Of a stretch of DNA of 42,790 nucleotides, positions 8,717 to 17,006 are shown one piece after another. The stretch spans positions 1 through 42,790 of the forward strand of contig JAJEAC010000067.1 of assembly GCA_022824315.1 (NCBI GenBank), read 5' to 3'. Origin of the DNA: Silicimonas sp. (GTDB taxonomy: Bacteria; Pseudomonadota; Alphaproteobacteria; Rhodobacterales; Rhodobacteraceae). Numbering within the stretch: position 1 is the first letter of the stretch; each line of letters starts with the position of its first letter. The notes under the pieces were generated by a model that saw only the letters and a program-made list of their open reading frames with translations, was not told the origin of the DNA and ran no database searches. The position numbers and the translations under genes were made by a program.

Positions 8717-9859
8717 ATGGCGGAGATTTCGCTGAGCAACATCAACAAGGTCTACGGTGACAGCTTCCATGCCATCCACGATCTGAGTTTCGACATACGT
8801 GATGGCGAGTTCATGGTGTTCGTCGGCCCGTCAGGGTGCGGCAAGTCCACCGCGCTTCGCATGATCGCCGGCTTGGAGAACATCACCAGCGGCACGCTGA
8901 CCATCGGCGGCGAGGTGGTCAACGCCGTCGATCCCAAGGACCGGGACATCGCCATGGTGTTCCAGTCCTATGCTCTGTACCCGCACAAGACGGTGCGAGA
9001 GAACATCGCTTTTCCTTTGCGCATGGCCAAGATTGACAAGACCGAAATCGGCCGGAGGGTGGAGGAGGCGGCCCGCATCTTGGAGCTTTCCCAGCACCTT
9101 GATCGCAAACCAGGCAACCTGTCGGGCGGGCAGCGGCAGAGGGTCGCCATGGGCCGGGCCATCGTTCGCAAGCCCAAGGCTTTCCTGATGGACGAACCGC
9201 TGTCGAACCTCGACGCAAAGCTTCGTGTCCAGATGCGGGCCGAGATCGCCGGTCTTCAACGCGAGCTAGGCGTCACTACGATCTACGTCACCCACGACCA
9301 AGTTGAAGCCATGACGATGGGCGATCGGGTCGCTGTCATGAAGGCCGGAGTTCTGCAACAGGTGGCCTCGCCCCATGACCTCTACAGCCGCCCCGACAAT
9401 GTCTTTGTCGCCGCCTTCATCGGATCGCCATCGATGAACCTCTACGAAGCGACGCTTGATGGCAACAGGCTGACACTCGGAAAGGACGGCTTCGAGGTGC
9501 CCGCGCAGGTATTCGAGTCGCGTCCCTCTCTGAGAGGATCGACGAACCGCAAGATCATCGTCGGCATCCGCCCCGAAAACATGGACGATGCCGCCATTCA
9601 TCCCGCCTCGGCGGAAATCTCGGCTCCGGCCACACTTGTCGAGGTACTTGGTGCAGAAGACATCGTGCATCTGAACATCGACGCGCCCTGGGTCGACGCG
9701 GGTGATCCGGATGCCGTGACCGAGATCGGTGAAGATCGTTCTGCCGTTGCACGGTTCTCGCCGAAAAGCACCATTCGGCCCGGTGACATTGCCCGAGTCG
9801 CCATAGAGGCAGAGGAACTGCATTTCTTTGATCCCGACACCCGCGCCAGCATCTGGTGA
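8717..9859 (+). CDS. ABC sugar transporter ATPase (MalK/UgpC type)
   Basis: This 380-aa cytoplasmic ATPase powers the importer. Walker A is GPSGCGKST (residues 37-45), the Q-loop is in FQSYALYP, the signature LSGGQ is at 135-139, Walker B is FLMDE at 156-160, and the switch His is in THDQVEAMT (about 193). A C-terminal regulatory OB-type (TOBE) region of roughly 130 residues follows, including GIRPENMDDAAI. All catalytic motifs are intact. It begins three bases after the upstream stop and is followed closely by the GH172-type gene, so it belongs to the same operon. Confidence 0.92.
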   Translation: MAEISLSNINKVYGDSFHAIHDLSFDIRDGEFMVFVGPSGCGKSTALRMIAGLENITSGTLTIGGEVVNAVDPKDRDIAMVFQSYALYPHKTVRENIAFPLRMAKIDKTEIGRRVEEAARILELSQHLDRKPGNLSGGQRQRVAMGRAIVRKPKAFLMDEPLSNLDAKLRVQMRAEIAGLQRELGVTTIYVTHDQVEAMTMGDRVAVMKAGVLQQVASPHDLYSRPDNVFVAAFIGSPSMNLYEATLDGNRLTLGKDGFEVPAQVFESRPSLRGSTNRKIIVGIRPENMDDAAIHPASAEISAPATLVEVLGAEDIVHLNIDAPWVDAGDPDAVTEIGEDRSAVARFSPKSTIRPGDIARVAIEAEELHFFDPDTRASIW

Positions 9860-9882
9860 CGGCCAACGAGAAGGAACGACCC

Positions 9883-11007
9883 ATGAGCAACCCGTTTGTC
9901 GCCACCAGCCCGTTGGCGGGCCTGCCGATGGTCCGTCCCGGTGTGCGCTCGAAGCGCCAGTCCAGCTATGACGTCACCGGCGGCAACAAGGACTTCCGCA
10001 CGGTTCCGGCCGGCGACACCGAGGTCCTAGCCGAGATCGAGGGCGCGGGCTGCATCAAGCACATTTGGATCACAGCCCGCTGCTACGACCCCATGTACCT
10101 TCGCAAGCTGGTGTTCGAAATGTACTGGGACGGCTATCCGGAACCATCGGTCCGAGTGCCGCTCGGTGATTTCTTTGGCGTCGGCCACGCGACTGGGACG
10201 CATTGGTGGTCATTGCCGATGAACACCACATTCGGTGATCGGCGGGGACCAAAGGGTCCGTTCAGTCCGGCGATGAACTGCTACTGGCCGATGCCGTTTT
10301 CCGGCGGGGCCCGCATCCGGATCGTCAACGAGGCCGAGGAACCGATCCAGAACTTGTTCTGGTACATAGACTACGAACTCTACGACCAGGGACTGCCGGA
10401 GAACATGGGACGCTTCCATGCGGCCTGGAACAGGGAAAACCCGACCGTAGCGATTCCGACCGAGCAACCCCATGAGAACCCCGCCCCCTGGGACCTCGGG
10501 GGCGAGAACCTTACAGGCGACGAGAACTACGTGGTTCTCGATGTCGCGGGCGAGGGGCACTATGTCGGGTGCGTTCTGAACATCGACAACTTCAATGCCT
10601 CGAACCAGGAGTACACCTGGCCTGGTGAAGGCGATGACATGATCTTCATCGATGGCGAAGCATGGCCGCCTTCCATGCACGGCACAGGTACCGAAGACTA
10701 TTTCGGATGTTCCTGGGGCTTTCCGACGGGCGAGCACTCGACGCCCTATCATGGCATCTCGTTGGGCTCGGATGTGCAGGAGCATTTCGGCAAATGGTCG
10801 CTCTATCGCTTCCACATAGAAGACCCGGTGCATTTCTCAAAGTCGATCCGTGTGACTTTTGAACACGGACACGCCAACGACCAGTCGAACGACTATTCTT
10901 CGGTCGGCTACTGGTACGCTCTGGAGCCAATAGGGGCCAAGCCCCTGCCACCGGTCAAGGACCGCCTCGTCCGCAGATGGCCGGAACATGGGCTTTGGGA
11001 CCGGTGA
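9883..11007 (+). CDS. DUF2961 / GH172-family glycoside enzyme
   Basis: This 374-aa protein has the DUF2961 pattern: PGVRSKRQSSYDVTGGNKDF near the start, IEGAGCIKHIWIT, VPLGDFFGVGH, FSGGARIRIVNEAE, and HGTGTEDYFGCSWGF. DUF2961 is classified as glycoside hydrolase family 172, whose characterised members act on difructose anhydrides, inulobiose or D-arabinofuranosides. Glu in WPGEGDDM and Glu in GTGTEDYF are spaced similarly to the two catalytic Glu residues reported for the bifidobacterial member; this is from memory and not aligned. No signal peptide is visible, so it would act on imported sugar in the cytoplasm. The ATG at 9883, with AAGGA upstream, was preferred over a GTG at 9856 that overlaps the ATPase stop. 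It is the last gene of the ABC operon. Confidence 0.82.
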   Translation: MSNPFVATSPLAGLPMVRPGVRSKRQSSYDVTGGNKDFRTVPAGDTEVLAEIEGAGCIKHIWITARCYDPMYLRKLVFEMYWDGYPEPSVRVPLGDFFGVGHATGTHWWSLPMNTTFGDRRGPKGPFSPAMNCYWPMPFSGGARIRIVNEAEEPIQNLFWYIDYELYDQGLPENMGRFHAAWNRENPTVAIPTEQPHENPAPWDLGGENLTGDENYVVLDVAGEGHYVGCVLNIDNFNASNQEYTWPGEGDDMIFIDGEAWPPSMHGTGTEDYFGCSWGFPTGEHSTPYHGISLGSDVQEHFGKWSLYRFHIEDPVHFSKSIRVTFEHGHANDQSNDYSSVGYWYALEPIGAKPLPPVKDRLVRRWPEHGLWDR

Positions 11008-11424
11008 CTGCTCCTCGCGCGAAGGATGGGATCCTGCGGCGCGCTCGAAAAGGTTGATGCCCATCTTGGGTAAACGCCGACGCTTCCATGCTGACCAACC
11101 ATCCACGGTGACGGAACCCCCGGAGTGTCTCAATGATCACCTCCAATGAATTCCGAATTGAACCCTTCGTTTCTTTCGTCCTGAGCCTGCCTGGACCTTT
11201 CAGGATCTCGTCAGCCAATTTTGCCAAGCTGACAGGATCCGTCCGGGAGCCTCGACTGCAATTTCTCAAGAGACGGACAATGTGGACGCCGCGCAACTGC
11301 CTGGATTATGCCGCCAGTGGCCCGGGGGGGTAAACCGGAAACCTCGGCGACTGCCGTTTCCAGGCCCTTGAATATTGCGGCCTAATCGTCCGTCAACTCG
11401 TCCGACTTGGGTACCAGAACCAGG
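11008..11424. other. 417-bp intergenic stretch, nothing recognised
   Basis: The region lies between the convergent ends of the ABC operon and the methyltransferase-like gene. Short open frames (for example 11133-11333 on the plus strand) show no recognisable family pattern. I found no clear hairpin with a T-run. Confidence 0.5.
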
Positions 11425-12312
11425 CTACAGTATTCCGCGAAGGGCCTTGATGTGGTCGACACCCATGCCGCAACAGCCGCCAATGACCTGCACGCCTCGT
11501 CCTAGCCAGGCTTGTACATGGTTCGCATAGGTATCCGGCTGAATGGTGTTGTCGAAAATGCAGACGTGATCTTCCCATCGTGCCGAATGCGCATAGACCC
11601 CGATCGGTCCCGGCCAATGCTCTTGAACGACGTCGAGACAGGCGTCGATGTCTTCCACCTCCGTGTGCATGATGTTCACAAGCGGAGCCTCACGCCCGGC
11701 AAGAGCGTCGAGGGCATCAGCCAATTCGCCGCCTCGCAAGAGCGTCATGGCACCGGAGGGAGCCCGCTCGCAAGACAGTCCGACCCACACCGGCAATCCA
11801 CTCGCTTGGGCCGCCTCCAGTACGACCAGCATGCTGTCGATGTCCACCATCATCTCCAGCATCAGCAAGTCGGCGCCCGCCTCGGCCATGACCGCTGCCT
11901 GTTCTTCTGTGTTGCCGCGCAGGCTCTCAGGTTCCGGCCAATTGTCCGTAAAGGACCAGTAAGAAATGCCGCCGGACACCAAGACGTCCGGGGTCGCCAT
12001 GCGATCTCGCGCCTCCCTGGCGATCTCGACGCTTCGGCGGTTCAATCGCTCAAACTGATCCTCGACCTTTGCATCTGCCAGCACATGCCGATGCGTGGCG
12101 AACGTGTTCGATATCACGATTTCTGCACCTTCGCGAATGTAGTCCTCGTGAATCGCGCGAAGAACGTCCGGATGACTCAACGCGCCGCCGCCGTTCCAGG
12201 CGTTGTCCAGCTGGGGAACGCCGCGCTTCTCGATTTCCGTACCGGTTGCGCCGTCAATGAGAATCCGTTCGCTCTCATCAATGCGCTTCATCAATCGTTC
12301 GTAGCGGTTCAT
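11425..12312 (-). CDS. homocysteine S-methyltransferase-family protein
   Basis: This 295-aa protein has the methyltransferase TIM-barrel layout of the MmuM/BHMT/MetH N-terminal family: LIDGATGTEIEKRG, GAEIVISNTFATHR, VSGGISYW, MAEAGADLLMLEMMVD and the C-terminal zinc motif VIGGCCGMG (Cys280-Cys281). The family transfers a methyl group to homocysteine using a zinc-activated thiolate. The third zinc Cys normally sits in a G-x-N-C motif; here the corresponding stretch reads LVNIMH (residues 211-216), apparently with no Cys. The protein may have altered metal binding or a different acceptor. It is on the same strand as the amidinotransferase, 184 bp downstream of it. Confidence 0.8.
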   Translation of the reverse strand: MNRYERLMKRIDESERILIDGATGTEIEKRGVPQLDNAWNGGGALSHPDVLRAIHEDYIREGAEIVISNTFATHRHVLADAKVEDQFERLNRRSVEIAREARDRMATPDVLVSGGISYWSFTDNWPEPESLRGNTEEQAAVMAEAGADLLMLEMMVDIDSMLVVLEAAQASGLPVWVGLSCERAPSGAMTLLRGGELADALDALAGREAPLVNIMHTEVEDIDACLDVVQEHWPGPIGVYAHSARWEDHVCIFDNTIQPDTYANHVQAWLGRGVQVIGGCCGMGVDHIKALRGIL

Positions 12313-12496
12313 CGGCGTTCCTTCGCTGGTCCTCTGCCGCGGGGTCGGAGCGGCGTGGATTCGTGGATTGATGAGTCCTGCGAGAATTCTGCTTGTCAGA
12401 ATCTGACCAGTTTTCCGACCGTCTACAAGTCCCCCCGGCCCACGTGCCAGTGCTCAAGCGCAAGCCCGGCGCGCTGCGCAACGCTCGCAACCGCGG

Positions 12497-13648
12497 TTAC
12501 ATGGCCTCGGCGAAATCAGGCTGTATGGGAAAGTAGTCCTCGATTCCGCCTTCCCGGTATACGTCTGCCGTACAGCAGTGCAGACCTCCCCCGAACGCGT
12601 ACGCGTCACGAAGATCCACTTCGACAACTTCCATTCCGAGACGGTCGAGTTGCTCCGCCTGATGGACCTCCGACTTCTCCACGCAAACGGTCTTGGGATC
12701 AAGCACGAGGACATTCATCGACAGCCATGTCGACGAATAGCATAGCGGCGGAGGCGAATTGTGAGCGGGGCGGGCAGCATCGACGATTTCCCAGTCATTC
12801 CTCGTGAACAGTGCTCTCTGATCATCCGGCAAACGGCGTTCGGGATTGTTCAGGATGAGGCCTGGCCTGATTGGCGTGAAGGTCGCATCAATATGGATCG
12901 GGTACGGATCTCCTGGAAAATTGGTCGCATGTACCCTGTGTTCCGGAAAGTGGCGCCGAATCCATTCAATTCCCTTTAGGTTGGTCGTGAACCCGTGCTG
13001 AACAACGAGGTCCTTTCCGAATCGCAAGACATCTGCGGCATCGAACAGCGGTTCCTCCTCCGTCGTCACGAAGTATTTTTCTGCAGTCCACTCCAGTCGG
13101 GTTTCAATGCTGATGTTTCCGGAAAGGTAGTCGGGGCGATAATCGCTGTCGGCCAGCCTCGGCTTTGGCGCAGCCTCATGCCGGAAGTTCCGGTCCTCCT
13201 CCCAGTACCTCGTCAACAAGGGACGGTAGCACAGGTATTCGAACCAGCGGCAACGATAGGACATCGTCGCTTCAAGGATTTCATTCCCGACAGTCAGCAG
13301 GACATCGCGGGGTGGCATGCATCCGAACCCACTGCCGGTTTCGAAGTCCGGAGTGACTACAGGTTGGGAAAAGTCTATCGGAGTCGGGCGGTCAACCCTG
13401 ATACCGCGACCGCGCAGCATTTCTGCGAACGTATCAAGCAGTTCGTTGCCACGGTCGATCATGTCTTGGGGTCGTTTGCCCCATTGCCCCCTCATGTCGG
13501 AGTCCTCTGGGACCTTGGCTTCGAGGGCCGGTTCCGGCGGCGGAATATGACAATCAGTCGCGTATCCGACTATGACGTGCTTGAGCGGGTCCCATTCGTT
13601 CCAACTGTTGACCTGCGTCCTTTCCGGTGACCATTTCACGGTTTTCAT
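12497..13648 (-). CDS. glycine amidinotransferase (AGAT-like)
   Basis: This 383-aa protein resembles L-arginine:glycine amidinotransferase, which makes guanidinoacetate and ornithine. Conserved blocks include NSWNEWDPLKHVIVG, PPRDVLLTVGNEILEA, LFDAADVLRFGKDLVVQ (Asp of the catalytic triad), HIDATFTPIRPGLILNNPER (His), and the C-terminal AFGGGLHCCTADVYREGG with catalytic Cys near residue 358. The similarity to vertebrate AGAT appears closer than to StrB-type inosamine-phosphate amidinotransferases, judged by eye. The ATG at 13648 fits the family length; the frame extends upstream to 13783 without family similarity. The acceptor may be glycine or another amine. It lies between the methyltransferase-like gene and a transposon relic. 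Confidence 0.85.
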   Translation of the reverse strand: MKTVKWSPERTQVNSWNEWDPLKHVIVGYATDCHIPPPEPALEAKVPEDSDMRGQWGKRPQDMIDRGNELLDTFAEMLRGRGIRVDRPTPIDFSQPVVTPDFETGSGFGCMPPRDVLLTVGNEILEATMSYRCRWFEYLCYRPLLTRYWEEDRNFRHEAAPKPRLADSDYRPDYLSGNISIETRLEWTAEKYFVTTEEEPLFDAADVLRFGKDLVVQHGFTTNLKGIEWIRRHFPEHRVHATNFPGDPYPIHIDATFTPIRPGLILNNPERRLPDDQRALFTRNDWEIVDAARPAHNSPPPLCYSSTWLSMNVLVLDPKTVCVEKSEVHQAEQLDRLGMEVVEVDLRDAYAFGGGLHCCTADVYREGGIEDYFPIQPDFAEAM

Positions 13649-13835
13649 CCTGTTCAAGCGACCCGCAAGGTCGCGGCTGTTCCCGACGATCGATTTGGCG
13701 GCGGTCGGCGAACTTCGCAACTGCATGGCGAAACGCCAATCTGCCGAATCCGATCGTGAAACATTTGGCGACCGCTCCGGCAACAGTCAACAGCATCGGG
13801 TTTCGCACGTGACTGCAATCGGTGAAACGACCGAA

Positions 13836-14174
13836 TCAGTCAGCGGGAGCAGGGCACGGGATCTGGAACACGCATTCGCGTATATCCCGGTGCCCGATGC
13901 GCCGGGCGCAGAGCGCAAGGAACCGCCATCCGATTCAGGCGTCGCGCGCGCTGCACTTGAGCGCCGCCGCCGTGAAGGCGGCCAGCGCAGGCCACGCGCC
14001 GCTGCCGTCGTCAGCCGCGTACCAGACGGTCTGGCTGATCTTCCATGGCGCGCCGAGATAGCGATGCTCGTCCATGTGCGCGCGGGAGCGCGGCTCGTCT
14101 TCCGACGCCACCGGCGCAACGGTCAGCCTCGCGCGGCCAATTGCTGCCCCGAATTCGCTTTCGGTCAGGAGACG
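13836..14174 (-). pseudogene. decayed DruA/DUF4338-type gene (transposon-associated)
   Basis: Reading the minus strand from 14174 gives a frame ending at a TGA at 13935-13937. It contains HRYLGAPWKISQTVWYAADD, then GAWPALAAFTAAALKCSARD. Beyond the stop the same frame continues IGWRFLALCARR up to a TGA at 13836-13838. DUF4338 proteins carry a conserved HYLG block, then AAxK..ARDxWIGW. The TGA sits exactly where the conserved Trp (TGG) would be, which looks like a point nonsense mutation. Both ends of the gene are missing. The recognition is by eye. The relic separates the Rieske/desaturase pair from the amidinotransferase. Confidence 0.6.
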
Positions 14175-14464
14175 TCATGGACGGCTTGAATGGGAGTGTT
14201 GGCCGGTTCAGGGATACCCATGCAGGAAGTGCCGATCACTCACAGGAAAAATTTGTTCTGCCCCCGGCTCACCACTTCCGTCGAAATGTTCCACTTGCGC
14301 GGTTTGAGCAGAATTCCTGCGGAGTGCCGCGCCCTAGGATGCAACCGTCCTCCGCGATCTCCATCCGGCCAAAGGTCTTGAATGCTTCGTTGAAATTGTG
14401 GCTGTTTTGCAGTTCCGACACCAGCGTCGTGCGCGCCAGTCCCAATTCCGCTTCATGTCGCACC
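14175..14464. other. non-coding stretch beside the relic
   Basis: No recognisable gene was found between the decayed DruA-type fragment and the Rieske ferredoxin stop. It is probably debris of the same insertion. Open frames here are short and unlike known proteins. Confidence 0.4.
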
Positions 14465-14776
14465 TCAGATTTCAATCCAGACCGATCCGTTTTCGATCTT
14501 TACGGGATAGGTTGCGAGACTGACGCAGGCGGGCGCGCGCTTGGCCTCTCCGGTGCGATAGTCGAATGTCGCGTTGTGCTTCGGGCATTCGATCTCGTAG
14601 TCCATGACAAGTCCGTCTGCGAGATGGACTTGCTCATGCGTGCAAAGACCGTCCGTGCAGAAATACTCGTCGCCCGGACTCCGATAGAAGGCGAAGGTGC
14701 GGTCTCCGTGGTCAAAACGGACCAGATCTTCGGCATCGACATCGTTTGCGCCACAGGCACGCACCCAGTTGGGCAT
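14465..14776 (-). CDS. Rieske [2Fe-2S] ferredoxin (MocE-like)
   Basis: This 103-aa soluble electron carrier has both Rieske ligand motifs: C45-T-H47 in GLCTHEQ and C64-P-K-H67 in ECPKHNATFD. It supplies electrons to an oxygenase or desaturase. The ATG at 14776 was chosen because the protein starts with a typical short N-terminus there, although the frame is open to 14989. It begins four bases after the stop of the membrane desaturase gene, so the two are co-transcribed. The same pairing (fatty-acid-desaturase-like protein plus Rieske ferredoxin) is known as MocD/MocE in rhizopine catabolism. Confidence 0.88.
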   Translation of the reverse strand: MPNWVRACGANDVDAEDLVRFDHGDRTFAFYRSPGDEYFCTDGLCTHEQVHLADGLVMDYEIECPKHNATFDYRTGEAKRAPACVSLATYPVKIENGSVWIEI

Positions 14777-14780
14777 CACT

Positions 14781-15851
14781 TCATTCCGCTGCAATGACGG
14801 GCCGCTCGTAGGCCGGGGTAGCGCCAGCGCCTGCGGGCAACGGGCGCCGGATGTAGTGGTTTGGGTCCGCTTGCTGGCGCAACACGGCGGGAACCATTTC
14901 GCGGTAGCAGGCCCAAAGCGACCCGTAGGGGGAAGGACAGTCCGCCTTGATCTCTTCGTGCAGTGCCGGAAGATTGTAGAACGGCACAATCGGGTACATG
15001 TGATGTTCGATGTGATAGTTCATGTTGGAATAAATGAAGCGGAAGAACGGGTTCAGATAGAAAGTGCGGGAATTCATGCGGTGGTCGGGGACGTCCTCGG
15101 CAAGGCCCGCATGCTGCGTCGTTGCCAGGATATGGTGCAGCCAAGAGCCATAAAAGGTGGGCAGGCCAATCAGGAAGATTGGCAGCCAGCTCTGCAGGGT
15201 GACGGCCGCTAGACCAACCACGGAGAGCACCAACAGTTGCGCCCGAGATGCCGCAAAAGTCTTTGACCATTCGCTCTCCGGCAGAAAGCTCTTCTCTGCG
15301 TCCGTCAAGTTTCCAAATGCGATGCGGACCATTTTCCCCAGTTCCTTGGTGATCGCAGGAATGTACAGCAGGTTCAGCACCCAGTTTCGGATCGACGGCG
15401 GACGCGGGAAGGCGATCTCCGGATCGCGTCCGACGATGACGGTTTCAGAGTGATGCCGCGTGTGGCTCCAGCGCCAGAGATGCGGGTTTCGAAGCGACAT
15501 GAACGACGCGAGTTGGTAGAACGCGTCGTTCAGCCACCGCGTCTTGAACGGTGTGCCATGTCCGGTTTCGTGCCAGCGGGAATCCGCGCCGGAGCCATAG
15601 AAGACGCCGTAGGCCAGAGCCACCGGCCAAGCCCAAGCCGTTCCCCAGACCGCGACCAGCAGCGCACCCGTCGCGACGACAAGCACCAGCCAGTTTCCGT
15701 AGTTGGTGAGCGCCAGCCGGTCCGAGCGCTTCATCAGTTCCTTGATTCGCTTGCGCGGGGCGGGAGACGCGTACCACTCGGCGTTGCCAAGAAAAGAGGC
15801 CTTGGCGTTCGGTCCGGTAAGCGAATAGTCGCGGTAGCCGTCATTGGGCAT
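14781..15851 (-). CDS. membrane fatty-acid-desaturase-like di-iron oxygenase (MocD-like)
   Basis: This 356-aa membrane protein carries the three histidine boxes of the desaturase/hydroxylase superfamily: HETGH (94-98), HTRHH (130-134) and HIEHH (280-284). Hydrophobic segments lie near residues 52-88 and 203-235. The pairing with a Rieske ferredoxin suggests hydroxylation or O-demethylation of a small substrate, as proposed for MocD. The ATG at 15851 has GGGGGA upstream at a good distance; an in-frame ATG at 15866 has none. It is divergent from a LacI regulator. True lipid desaturation is an alternative. Confidence 0.85.
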   Translation of the reverse strand: MPNDGYRDYSLTGPNAKASFLGNAEWYASPAPRKRIKELMKRSDRLALTNYGNWLVLVVATGALLVAVWGTAWAWPVALAYGVFYGSGADSRWHETGHGTPFKTRWLNDAFYQLASFMSLRNPHLWRWSHTRHHSETVIVGRDPEIAFPRPPSIRNWVLNLLYIPAITKELGKMVRIAFGNLTDAEKSFLPESEWSKTFAASRAQLLVLSVVGLAAVTLQSWLPIFLIGLPTFYGSWLHHILATTQHAGLAEDVPDHRMNSRTFYLNPFFRFIYSNMNYHIEHHMYPIVPFYNLPALHEEIKADCPSPYGSLWACYREMVPAVLRQQADPNHYIRRPLPAGAGATPAYERPVIAAE

Positions 15852-15899
15852 CGTGAGTTCCCCCATTAGGGATTAGGGTCTTCATTGCCGCGATAATGC

Positions 15900-15973
15900 T
15901 ATCCAATCAACTCCAGCATTGATAGAATTTATCAAACCTATCAAGACCTATCGAATTCTTGAAGGGATCTATC
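15900..15973. promoter_or_regulatory. operator region between the desaturase pair and LacI regulator A
   Basis: TTGATA (15919-15924) and TATCAA (15930-15935) form an inverted repeat with a 5-bp spacer. The tetramer TATC recurs at 15900, 15930, 15939, 15949 and 15970, spaced 30, 9, 10 and 21 bp, and ACCTATC is directly repeated at 15936 and 15946. The region lies between divergent genes and is a likely site for the LacI protein starting at 15976. Confidence 0.6.
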
Positions 15974-15975
15974 AG

Positions 15976-17001
15976 ATGGGCGAGCGACGCGTAACGATGG
16001 CCGACGTAGCCAGTGCGGCCGGTGTTGGAATTGCAACCGTTGATCGGGTGTTGAACGGGCGCGCCAAGGTTCGCCGGAAAACGGCCGAGAGGGTTCTGGA
16101 GGCCGCGTCTCGACTTGGCTACCACGCGAAAGGGCTGATTGCAGACCGCGTTGCCGGTGCGCACCCGTTTTGCAGGCTCGGGTTCATACTGCAGAAGGAG
16201 AGCAAGGCGTTTTACCGGACGCTGGGCAGCGCAATCGAAACTGCGGCCGGGGACAGGGCTGGCGTCCGGGTTTCTACCGAAGTGTCTTTCGTGGATGCGC
16301 TGTCTCCGGAAGATCTTTCAAGTCGGATCGTCGACATGGCGGGAAGAGTCGATGCGCTCGGCGTAGTTTCGATTGACCACCCGAGCGTGACTTCGGCCAT
16401 TGACTCCGCCACAGAGGCAGGATGCCACGTCTTTTCAATGCTCAGCCCGCTGAGTGCCGCCTCTGTCAAAGGCTTTATCGGCATAGATGGGCGAAGGGCG
16501 GGCCGCACGGCCGGTTGGCTGATGCGCCGGTATCTTTCGGACGGAGAGGTGGGCATCCTTGTCGGTTCGCATCGCTATCTGGGCCACGAGGCACTTGAAG
16601 TTGGTTTCCGGAGCTACATGCGCGAGCAAGCACCTGACGTCCTGTTGAAGGAATCCCTTGTTTACCTGGACGATGCAGCCGTCGCTTACGAGGCGGCCTC
16701 GGAGCTTTTGCGGCGGGCGCCTGATCTGAGCGGGCTGTACCAGTGCGGTGGCGGGGTGAGAGGTGTCCTCAAGGCGTTGCAGAGTGACGGGCGCGCCGGG
16801 CGGATCGTCTACATTTGTCACGAGATCAATGCGGCATCGGAAAGCGCCTTGCTGGACGGGACAATCGCGGCAGCGATCGCCACACCGATCGAAAGCGTTG
16901 CGTCAAGGACCATTGACGCGATGTTGCTTGCTGTCCGGGGCAAGCGGCATGAGCCGAACGCGGCGCTGGATTTCAGAATAGTAACACCCGAGAACATATA
17001 G
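15976..17001 (+). CDS. LacI-family regulator A
   Basis: This 341-aa regulator has the HTH TMADVASAAGVGIATVDRVLN and a periplasmic-binding-like domain (FIGIDGRRAGRTAGWLMRR, GEVGILVGSHRYLGHEALE, LSGLYQCGGGVRGVL). The DRVLN variant of the recognition helix is shared with regulator B, so the two are probably related. The ATG at 15976 has GAAGGGA upstream; earlier ATGs fall inside the operator region. It is divergent from the desaturase/Rieske pair and likely controls it. It ends five bases from the stop of regulator B. The effector is unknown. Confidence 0.88.
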   Translation: MGERRVTMADVASAAGVGIATVDRVLNGRAKVRRKTAERVLEAASRLGYHAKGLIADRVAGAHPFCRLGFILQKESKAFYRTLGSAIETAAGDRAGVRVSTEVSFVDALSPEDLSSRIVDMAGRVDALGVVSIDHPSVTSAIDSATEAGCHVFSMLSPLSAASVKGFIGIDGRRAGRTAGWLMRRYLSDGEVGILVGSHRYLGHEALEVGFRSYMREQAPDVLLKESLVYLDDAAVAYEAASELLRRAPDLSGLYQCGGGVRGVLKALQSDGRAGRIVYICHEINAASESALLDGTIAAAIATPIESVASRTIDAMLLAVRGKRHEPNAALDFRIVTPENI

Positions 17002-17006
17002 GGCTT

